A stretch of DNA of 64,000 nucleotides from Talpa occidentalis (Eukaryota; Chordata; Mammalia; Eulipotyphla; Talpidae), in assembly GCF_014898055.3 (NCBI RefSeq), contig NW_023601212.1, forward strand, positions 45,992,329 through 46,056,328, given 5' to 3'. Below the pieces are notes generated by a model. It was not told where the DNA came from, made no database searches, and was given only the letters and a program-made list of their open reading frames with translations. The translations under genes and the position numbers were made by a program. Every line of letters starts with the position of its first letter. The first letter of the stretch is position 1. Below, piece by piece: positions 55,265 through 64,000 of the stretch.

Positions 55265-55650
55265 ATCTGTTATGGGTTAATGTCCCCCAAATTTATATGT
55301 TGAAGGCTTAAAACTCTGCTACTGCCAAATGTAACTATATTTCAAGATAGGACCTTTGAAGGAGTGATTAAATTAAATGAGGTCTTTAGGGGGAACTCTA
55401 ATCCTATCTGATTAGTGTCCTCATAGGAAGAGGACATCAGGGCACAGACATGAGAAAGGAAGACTCTGTGAAGGCCCTGGAGAAGACGGCCAGCTACAAG
55501 GCAAAGAGAGAAGCCTCAGACACCGACACCCCCGCCAACTCTATTTTAGACTTCCAATCTCCAGAACAGTGAGGAAGTAAATTTCCCTTGGTTAAGTCAC
55601 CCAGTCTGTGGTATTTTGTTATAACAGCCCAAGCAAACTCATACAATAGT
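55265..55650 (+). mobile_element. MLT1-type (ERVL-MaLR) solo LTR
   Basis: gttatgggttaatgtccccc, aaatttatatgttgaaggc, tccaatctccagaacagtg and ttgttataacagcccaagc. Confidence 0.8.
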
Positions 55651-56165
55651 CCCTCTTTATCTGGGATTTCATTTCCCTTGGTTCAGTTACCTGAAGTCAA
55701 TCAAGGTCCAAAAAAACTGTGTACAGTAAGATATTTTGAGAGAGACCATATTCACATAAGTTATATTACAGTATAATTTTCCATTTTGTTATTAGCTATT
55801 GTTGTAAATCTCTCACTGTGCCTAATTTATAAATTAAGCTTTATCATAGATGTAAGTCCAGGAAAAATCAGAGTATATACAGTCATGCATCATTTAATGC
55901 TGGAGAAATGCATGGGTCAGTGGTATTGTCATCATGTGAACATCATAATGTCATTACACAAACCTCAATGGTGCAACCTTACTGCACATCTAGGCAACAC
56001 AGTGCAGCCGGTGGAACCACCATTGTATGTGTGATCTCCTGTTGTCCAGATGGTTTTCAGCAATGTATGATGGTACAGAGCTCACTACTAGTCTTGGTTA
56101 TAGGCATCCCCTGGGGGGTCTTGGAATGTATCCCCCAAGGAAGGAGGTGGGACAACTGTACTGTT
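55640..56165 (+). mobile_element. Tigger-like element with a second one nested in it
   Basis: Outer ends: agtccctctttatctggga and cccctggggggtcttgg .. ggtgggacaactgta. Inner element from about 55880 (cagtcatgcatcatttaatg) to about 56075. Confidence 0.6.
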
Positions 56166-56178
56166 AAGAATAATATAA

Positions 56179-56450
56179 GGGCCTCCTGGGTGGTGCAGCG
56201 GTTGAGCGCTGGGTTGCGAGGCTGCCCGCAGCCTCTGCAGCGCCGGTTCCATCCCCGGCTGCTCCCCGGCCACCAGAGGAGGGTCCCACATGGCGCGCAG
56301 ACCTCTCCTGCCGCCCGCTGCTCCCCTCAGCAGTGTACTTCGGTCCTTCTGCCTGCTCTGCTCCCTGCTCTGGCTCTGGTGAATTCTCTCACTCTCCTGC
56401 GCTTCTGACTGTACCCAGTGCTTGTATAAATAAATAAATCTTAAAAAAAA
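56179..56450 (+). repeat. T+ SINE, subtype A
   Basis: Perfect 13-bp duplication aagaataatataa (56166-56178, 56451-56463). One of the cleanest copies: A-box-like tggtgcagcgg, B-box-like gccggttccatcc, full tail. Confidence 0.97.
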
Positions 56451-56463
56451 AAGAATAATATAA

Positions 56464-56682
56464 TAAAATTAGCTAACAATGCCAGGTGTTGGTAAGGATT
56501 CTGAGCAACAAAAATGCCCACTCACTGTTGGTGGAAAACAGTTGGGCAGTTTCTTATGAAATTCAACATCATTTATTCTATAAAGCACCGATTACCTTTC
56601 CTGAGTGAAATACACATTCATGTTCACACAAGATATGTTTACAGCAGTTGTTTCTGACAATCAACACAATCTGAACAAACTA
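56464..56682. other. L1-like remnant
   Basis: caggtgttggtaaggattc and cccactcactgttggtgg resemble the L1 ORF2 end; short and diverged. Confidence 0.4.
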
Positions 56683-56698
56683 CACCCTGGGTGCTCTT

Positions 56699-56978
56699 TT
56701 TAAAAAAAAAAAAGATTTATTTTTATTTACTTATTCATACAAGAGCTTGGATGTAGGCCAGAGATGTGGAGAGGTGAGAGGATTCACCAGAGACAGAGCG
56801 GGAAGCAGAACAGGCGGATCCACTGAAATACACTGCTGAGGGGAGCAGTGGGCTAGACAGGAGAGGTCTGCTGCACCATGTGGGTCACCTCCCTGGCCGG
56901 GGATCGAACTCATGCTGAACTGGCTGCGGATAGCTTCATAGTGCTGAGACTTAACCTCTTATGCCACCAGGAAGTCCC
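56699..56978 (-). repeat. T+ SINE, subtype B
   Basis: Perfect 16-bp duplication caccctgggtgctctt (56683-56698, 56979-56994). Confidence 0.96.
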
Positions 56979-57019
56979 CACCCTGGGTGCTCTTATTTAG
57001 GAAAGACAAAACCACACTC

Positions 57020-57215
57020 AAGGCGCCACTTAATGATCAATGAGCAAATCCACAAATTGCCACACAATAGGCTGGATCATGTGATGAGTGTGCAGTGGGC
57101 TGTACCTTCCAGGTTGTGTAATTACACTCTGACGTTCACATAGTGATGGACTCTAATGATGCATTTCTCACAAAGAATGCCTGTCTTAAGCAATGCATGG
57201 CATTGTTCTATGTAC
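57020..57215 (-). mobile_element. Tigger-like nonautonomous element
   Basis: gtgggctgtaccttccagg and ttgtgtaattacactctg, with aagcaatgcatgg at the end. Confidence 0.55.
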
Positions 57216-57859
57216 AGGGACATAGAACAGATCAGTGGTTGCCAGGAGCTTGGGGTGACCAGAGAGATTGTCTTCAAAGTGTGACTGTTCTGTAACTTGA
57301 TTGTGGTGGGGGGGTCCACACTATATTTATTAAAAGTCTCAGAACTATGTGCTGAGAAGTCTACCGTAATTTGAGAAGAAAGGGGAAAGCAGATCAGATG
57401 CTAAAGCTTCTCAGACTTGTTCATATGCTGGCTTTTCATCAGTGAATGTGTGGCTTTAGAGGAGTCATTCCCCTTCTTCCAGCCTCAGTCTCTTCTTAGG
57501 ATGACTCTCAGAGCTTGTGGAAAGTCCTGAGCACAGATGTGAGGCCTGGATTGGATTACAGCCACCAGCTCTATAAGATCATCGGGCATTCTCCTTGGGT
57601 TCATGTGGGGCCTGGTGGGGGTTGGGGCAAGCTGGCTTCCTGACTTCAGCAACAGTGTCCTGGGATCTTGTTTTAGGAGAGAACAGATTGTACCAAAATA
57701 GCCTCCCAACCTATTTTGGGAAAGGGGTAGACAAGTCATTGGTTCAGGATGATTGGCTGAGCTGGCAGACGCTGCCATCCCACAAAAGTGTGGGAGCTGA
57801 AGGCTGGCCTAGCTCAGTATTTTCTTCGGTTTTCACTTGAGGGAAAGGTTGCATTATCA

Positions 57860-58440
57860 TCATCATCATTATAAAACACACAACCTAAAATTTACCATCT
57901 TAGCCATTTTTATCTGAACAGTTCATGGTATTAATACATTTACATGGTTGTGCAAACATCACCACCATCTCTCCAGAACTTTCTCATCTTCCCAAGCCAA
58001 AATCCCATGAAATAATCATTCCCTAAACCCTACCCAGCCCCTGGCACTCACTGTCCTACTTTCTGTCTCTATGAACCTGATTAATATAAATGGAATCACA
58101 CAGTATTTGTCCTTTTGTGTAGGGCTTATTTCACTCAGCATAATGTCCTCAAAGTTCATTCATGTTGTAGCCTGTGTCAGAATTTCCTTCCTTCTTAAGG
58201 CTGAATGCCATTCCATTCATGCGTGAGGGACCAGATTTTGCTTATCCATTCACCCATCCATGAGTACTGGGTTGTTTCCACCTTTGGTACTGTGAATAAC
58301 GCTGCTATAAATAGGGGTGTACAAATATCCCAGGTGCTTGGGATGACCAGAAAGACTGACACTGCTTTCCATTCTACTGGATCATATACCAAGAAGTGGA
58401 ATGTCTGGATCAGATGGTAATTCTACATTTAATTTTTAAG
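57860..58440 (-). mobile_element. Old L1 3' end fragment
   Basis: taaaatttaccatcttagcc, atttcactcagcataatgtcc, ccacctttggtactgtgaat. It begins with an (ATC)n run. Confidence 0.75.
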
Positions 58441-59105
58441 GAACCACACTCTATCACTTTTGCTGCATTCTATTTGTTACAAACAAATCCCAGGCATCCT
58501 GACTGGAAGGTTAGGGATTGTACACGAGCCTGAATACCAGCGGCTGAGTATCCACAGGGGCCCTTTTATAAGGAGAAGTTCCAGGCCACTGTTGCACCTA
58601 GAAATTTCTACTTAGTGCTCATAACATGACAAGAACATAAGTGTGTATTTTATAGTGTATCTGTGTGGTGGATTGTTACCCACATTTTGGGGGGAAAATG
58701 TAGGCTCAGTGGAGGAAGCGATTCGGCATCTGTCACACAAAGCTAATGGTGGAACAGAATTAAAATCCAAGCCCATCTCATTTCAAAGTCCATACTTTAT
58801 CCTTCTCTGAGGCTGAGCAGGCACCTAGAGAGGTAAGCTTCCTCCCCGCCTACCTTGTTCCCAGGCCACCATCCAACAGTTACCACAAACGTGGGTAGTG
58901 ATAACTACCTTTACCTTGTGCCCTCTTCTTATACCTGCCTGGAGGCATCTGGGGAAAATTCCAACTCAATTATAGAGAAAAAAACACCTAATTGACCCTG
59001 TAGAAGCTAGTCGAAGGTCAAAGTGAAGGCACAAAGACAGGATGTTGGCAGGCCCAAGAGTGAGTTGTGGTTTTGCTACTAATTTTGCAATGGGGCCCCA
59101 TGTAA
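58441..59105. other. Unassigned flank
   Basis: 58690-58800 is a likely antisense MIR (aatgtaggctcagtggagg). No gene. Confidence 0.45.
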
Positions 59106-59888
59106 ACCCCTGCTTAAGAAAAAATGTTGGAGCTAGATTCACTAAGAAAAAAAGGAAGGGAGGCAGATAGGGTATGGGCATGGGTGGTTTGGTGGAGAAA
59201 ATAAGAAAAAGAAATTCAAGAAGAAAAGGAGGGAGAAAATTCAAATAAATAAGATCAGAAATGAAAGAGTAGAAGTTACAAATAGACACCACAGAAATCC
59301 AGAAGATAATAAGAAATTATGATGAATATTTATATGCAAATAAATTCAACAACTTACATGAAATGGATAGATTCTTAAAATTATACAACCATCCAAGATT
59401 GAATATGAAAGTAATAGAAAATCTTAACAAACCATCACAAACAAAGAAATTGAATCAGTAATCAAAACTCCTCCCCCCAAAAAAGTCCAGGACCAGTTGG
59501 CTTCATAAGCAAGTTCCACCAAACCTTTAAAGGTAAACTAATACCTATTCTGCTCAAACTCTTGAGAAAGAGGCAAGACTTCAGGCACATTTTATGAGGC
59601 CAACATTACACTAATACTGAAACCAAACAAAGATAACACAAAAAAGAAAACTACAAAACAATCTCCCTAAAGAACACAGATGCTAAAATTCTCAATAAAA
59701 TCTTAGCAAACAATGGTCAACAATGCATTAAAAGGCTTATACATCATGACCAAGTGGGGTTTATACAAGTATGGTTCAACATTCAAAAATCTATCTATAT
59801 AATTCACTGTATCAATGCAAGGGAAAGTAAAAAACATATTATCATATTAGTAAATGTCAAGAAAACATTGCATAAGATTCGGCATCCA

Positions 59889-60068
59889 GCCCTGGCAGGG
59901 AGCTAACCAGCACATGGCACAGCAGACCTCTTCTATCTTACCCACTTTTCCCTGTAGCAGTTTATTTCAGTAGATCTACCTGTTCTGCCCCCCACGCTGT
60001 CTCTGTGAATCCTCTCACTCTCCCACACCTCTGGCGTACACCCCAGTTCTTCTATGAAAAAAAGAGAA
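59889..60068 (+). repeat. T+ SINE, subtype B, 5'-truncated
   Basis: Flanks agattcggcatcca (59875-59888) and agattcagcatcca (60069-60082). It starts in mid-element at gccctggcaggg. Confidence 0.92.
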
Positions 60069-60410
60069 AGATTCAGCATCCATTTATGATGAAAAACTGG
60101 GGATAAATGGAACATATCTTAACATAATATAAACCATATAGGACAAACTCACAGCTAACATCATTCACAATGGTAAAAAACTGAAAGCCTTTCTACTAAG
60201 ATCTGGTACCGGACAAGGATGTTCACCCTCACCACTACTACTCAACATAGTATTTGAAGTCATAGCTAGAGCAATCAGACAAGAGAAAACTATAAAAGGA
60301 AACATAGTCAAAACACTCCATGACATAAACTTCAGCGATATCTTTGCAGAATTTCCCCCAGCTGCAAGGAAAACAAAGGAGATTATATACAACTGGCACT
60401 ACATCAAATT

Positions 60411-60688
60411 TATTGTTTTTTTTTTAAAGATTTATTTTATTTATACAAGAGCCAGGGTACAGGCCAGATGCGCGGAAGGATGAGAGGATTCACCAGAGAC
60501 AGAGTGGGGAACAGAACAGGCAGACTGATGAAACACACTGCAGAGGGGAGCAGCGGGCGAGACAGGAGAGGTCTGCTCACCATGTGGGTTGCTCCGAGGC
60601 AGGCGGGGATCAAATTGGCACTGCAGAGGCTGGGGACAGCTTCACAGCACTGTGCTCAACTGCCTGCACCACAAGGGAGGCCCGGAAT
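60411..60688 (-). repeat. T+ SINE, subtype C, inside L1
   Basis: Perfect 11-bp duplication tacatcaaatt (60400-60410, 60689-60699). Confidence 0.95.
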
Positions 60689-61944
60689 TACATCAAATTG
60701 AGAAGCTTCTGCACAGTGAAAGAGCCAGTAACCCTTCAAAATGGGAGAAAATATTTGCACACTATGCATCTGACAAGGGACTGATAGCAAAGATCTATAA
60801 GGAGCTCATATAACCCCCAAAAAGAAACAAACAACCCAATCCAAAAATGGGCAGAAGAGCTAAATAGACACTTCTCCAAATAACTTCTCCAACATACAGA
60901 TGTCCAACAGGCACATGATAAAATGTTCATCATCATTTATCACCAGGGATATGCAAATCAAAACCACAATGAGATGCCACCTCATGCCAGAGACAACAAG
61001 TGCTGATGAGGATGTGGAGAAAAAAGAACACTCTCATTGTTGGTGGGAATATAAACTGGTCCAGCCACTATGGAAAGCAGTGTGGAGTTTCCTCAAAAGA
61101 CTAAAAATGGATCTGCCATATACCCAGTGATTCCATTCCTAGGTGTCTACCCAAAAAAGCACAAAAACACCAATTTGAAAGGAAACTTGCCCTCCTACAT
61201 TTATTGCAGCACTATTTGCAATAGCCAAGATAGACAAGCAACCTAAATGCCCAAAACCAGATGAGTGGGTTGAGAAGATGTGGTATATATATACACAATG
61301 AAATACTACTGCTCAATGATCAAAAAAGTTAAACTCATGCCATTTGTGGCAACATGTATGGAACTGGAAGGGATTATGCTCAACGAAATAAACCAGAAGG
61401 AGAAAGATAAATTCTGGATGTAGAATATAGAGAAACCAAAGGGTCAGACAAAGATCATGTGACCGAGTATGCAGTGAGCTGCACACTATAAAACCAATCC
61501 TGGAAAATGACCATAGATCTGAGCCATCCAAGGAGGAGGAGAGAGTAAGGAGAGAGTAAAGAGGAGAGTGAGGAAGAAGGGGAGGGATGAAAATGGTGAA
61601 GGGGGGGATGGAGAGCACCAGGTATTATGGTGAAGGACTATGGGTGCTTTGGTAGTGGGAGGTCTACAGTGACCACACCTGAGGGGACAAATCCTATATT
61701 GTCAAAATGTTAAAGATGTAAAGCAATGGTACTTCATTAAATAAATAAATAAATAAATATGATAAAAGAGAAAGAAATGGCAATATAGAAAGTGTTCTGA
61801 ATCACCTCGTTTAAAGCTTTATAATCAGATAAAGTGGGAAATGCATACAGAATAACTCAATTGAAAAAAATGTGGTTAATGACATTTTTGCTATTACTAT
61901 TTAAAAAAATGAAAATGTTGGACTAGTTCACATTGGTAGATTAG

Positions 61945-62120
61945 TTCTACCCTAGGCCCATCTGGCCCACTACCTGTGTTTATAAATAAAGTTTTATTGG
62001 CACATAGTCATGCTCAATTGCTTCCATGTTGCCTGTGCTTACTCATGAGCTACAATAGCAGAGTTGAGTCATTACAATTCATACTGACTTGTCTTTTGTA
62101 GGAAAATTAGCCAACCCCTG
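61945..62120 (+). mobile_element. hAT-Charlie nonautonomous element (MER3-like)
   Basis: aaataaagttttattggcac, gcagagttgagtcattac and ttagccaacccctgacc. Confidence 0.65.
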
Positions 62121-62299
62121 ACCTGAATGACTTTTAAGACTCTTAAACTCTAATAATGTGGCAATTTATAGAAAAAAATGACAGTATAATTAACCAGATG
62201 AAACCAAGATAGTTGCATCAAACTCTGTGTCATGTCACACAAGGGCATCTCACCATCACTTGAGAGGTCCATTTTCCTCATTAAAAGCAGACCATTCTT

Positions 62300-63800
62300 G
62301 GTAGTCTTAGTTTGGGCTGGTATAACAAAATATCACAGACTGGGTGTCTTTTTTTTTTTTTAATTAATAATAAATTTTATTTTTATATTCCCCATACAAT
62401 TTCAACCCCCCCCATTCTGACCCCAGTCCCTCCCCTCCTGCCCCCCACCCCCCAAAAAGTGTCTCTGGCTCATAGTTTTTTGTTGATTTTGATTTTCACT
62501 TTCTTATAGTTATTCATTTTCCTGGTCCCTTATTTAAGTTTTCTAGATTCCTGCTATGAGTGAGACCATCCGGTATTTTTCTTTTTCTTTCTGGCTTATT
62601 TCGCTGAGCATGATCCCTTCCAGCTCCATCCATGTTGCTGCAAATTGCATGTGTTTATCTTTTTTAAATGCTGAGTAGTATTCCATGGTATATATGTACC
62701 ACATCTTCTTGATCCAGTCATCTATTTTTGGCCATCTGGGCTGTTTCCAAAGCTTAGCTATTGTAAATAGTGCTGCTATAAACATAGGGGTGCAGGTGCT
62801 CTTTGGAATTGATGTTTCTGTGTCCTTTGGGTAAATACCTAGGAGTGGAATTGGTGGATCATATGGAAGCTCTATGTTTAGTAGGTCCAGAAATCTCCAC
62901 ACAGCTCTCCACAGTGGTTGGACCAGTTTGCACTCCCACCAACAGTGCAGAAGAGTTCCTTTTTCTCCACACCCTCGCCAACATTTGTTGTTGCTAGTTT
63001 TTTTTAATATGTGCCATTCTCACTGGTGTAAGATGGTATCTCATGGTAGTTTTGATTTGCATTTCCCTGATGACAAGTGATGTTGAACATTTTTTCATAT
63101 GCCTGTTGGCCATTTGCATTTCCTCTTCAGAGAAGTTTCTTTTTAGCTCTTCTGCCCATTTTTTGACTGGATTATTTTCTTTGTTGTTGTTGAGTCTCAT
63201 CAGCTCTTTGCAGATTTTTGTGATCAGTCCTTTATCATTAGTGTTGTGTACAAAAATGTTCTCCCAGTTGGTGGGGTTTCTCTTTGTTTTTGTTATTGTC
63301 TCTTTTGCTGTGCAGAAGCTCTTTAATTTGATGTAGTCCCAGCTGTTTATCTTTGCCTTCACTATCACTGCTTTGGGTGATGTGTCTGTAAAGATGTCTT
63401 TGATGTGCAAATCACGTAGTGTTTCGCCTATATTTCCTTCTATGTATTTTATGGTTTCAGGTCTTATGTCTAGTTCTTTAATCCATTTTGAGTTGATTTT
63501 TGTGTATGGTGTGAGGTAGTGGTCAAGCTTCATTCTTTTGCATGTAGCGACCCAGACTGGGTGTCTTAAACAACAGACATTTATTTTTCATAGTTCTGGA
63601 GGCTGGAAGTTCAAGATCAAGGCACGGGAAGATCCTATGTCTGGTGAGGGCTCCCTTTCTTGTTTTGGATAGCTATCTTTTCTTTGTATCCTCATATGGC
63701 ATAGAGCAGAGAGAGAGAGATTCTACATCTCCACTTTAATGAGCATCTTAATCATATCTAATTTAACTTTAATTACCTCCCAAAGGCCCAACTTCAAAAT
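62300..63800 (+). repeat. Old dispersed repeat split by an L1
   Basis: ggctggtataacaaaatatc before and ttaaacaacagacatttatt .. tctggaggctggaagttc after the L1 read continuously. Related to 37220-37560. Confidence 0.6.
62351..63552 (-). mobile_element. 5'-truncated L1, recent
   Basis: Perfect 15-bp duplication cagactgggtgtctt (62336-62350, 63553-63567). About 1.2 kb covering the ORF2 end ([29 protein letters not shown]-type words) and 3' UTR. The reading frame is open for 179 and 119 codons in two parts, so damage is light, but the truncation makes it inactive. Confidence 0.94.
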
Positions 63801-64000
63801 ACCATCATATTGGGAGTTAGGATTTCAACAAATGAATTTGAGGGGAGCATGAAAATCGAGTCTATAATATCAGAGTAGATAGTTCATTGAGAAGACTTTC
63901 TGATGCTTAATGTGTCTGGCCCTGTGCTGCATCCTAGCAGCACAGAGGCACAAAGTTCCATCCATTGCTCTTAAAGAACTCCCTGAGAGGGAAAGAAGTG
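63801..64000. other. Window end, unassigned
   Basis: 63905-63960 has an L2-like phrase (gtgtctggccctgtgctg). Nothing else. Confidence 0.4.

Larger units (their letters stand above)
59110..61775 (+). mobile_element. L1 with large internal deletion and two SINEs
   Basis: ORF2 fragments: YANKFNNLHEMDRFLKLYNH, then (after a SINE) AIRQEK near 60264-60290, then a jump to ORF2-end sequence (catgacataaacttcagc). The 3' end has taaataaataaataaata. Many stops; dead copy older than the one at 6884. Confidence 0.8.

Overview
This is nuclear DNA from a placental mammal. It holds two intron-containing genes in the order and divergent orientation known from human chromosome 19p13. SMIM7 (small integral membrane protein 7) is on the minus strand, with five coding exons between 26619 and 17734. 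TMEM38A (TRIC-A, the monovalent cation channel of muscle sarcoplasmic reticulum and nuclear membrane) is on the plus strand, with six coding exons between 27976 and 51610. Both reading frames are intact across every GT/AG junction. The two ATGs lie 1,357 bp apart, each in its own CpG-rich start region, with a SINE inserted between them. No other protein-coding gene is supported. Nearly all remaining long open frames are chance frames through repeats or antisense shadows.

Layout: 1-16770 is gene-free flank downstream of SMIM7, with a solo LTR-like element, a 5'-truncated L1 (6884-9884), MaLR LTRs and several SINEs. 16775-26700 is SMIM7 (3' UTR, exons, introns). 26240-28130 is the divergent promoter interval. 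28100-44842 is the 16.7 kb first intron of TMEM38A, filled with old L1, hAT-Charlie, Tigger, MIR and L2 remnants. 44843-53005 holds TMEM38A exons 2-6 and the 3' UTR. 53005-64000 is gene-free flank with two more L1 insertions and many SINEs.

The dominant repeat is a tRNA-derived SINE of about 270 bp, present in about 28 copies. It has pol III A- and B-box-like motifs near the head and a tail of TAAATAAATAAATCTTT then poly(A), the 'T+' tail type (AATAAA signal plus TCTTT terminator). Many copies have perfect or near-perfect target-site duplications. At least three subtypes are visible: A ('gttgcgaagctgcccgcagcc', often with near-perfect TSDs), B ('taagtctcagcgctatgaagct', more diverged) and C ('gctgtgaagctgtccgcagcc'). 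It is not a SINE I recognise from human, rodent, dog, cow, pig or horse. The host is therefore a mammal with its own SINE lineage (a bat is possible, but I cannot establish that by eye).

I found no undescribed protein system. The most interesting items are unusual mobile-element events (a SINE with tripled B-box segment, a SINE with lost terminator and a likely 3' transduction, SINE-L1 and SINE-SINE junctions), a degenerate minisatellite and an intronic TATA/CArG-like/E-box cluster near TMEM38A, and two perfect hairpins in SMIM7. Repeat boundaries without a stated duplication are approximate.
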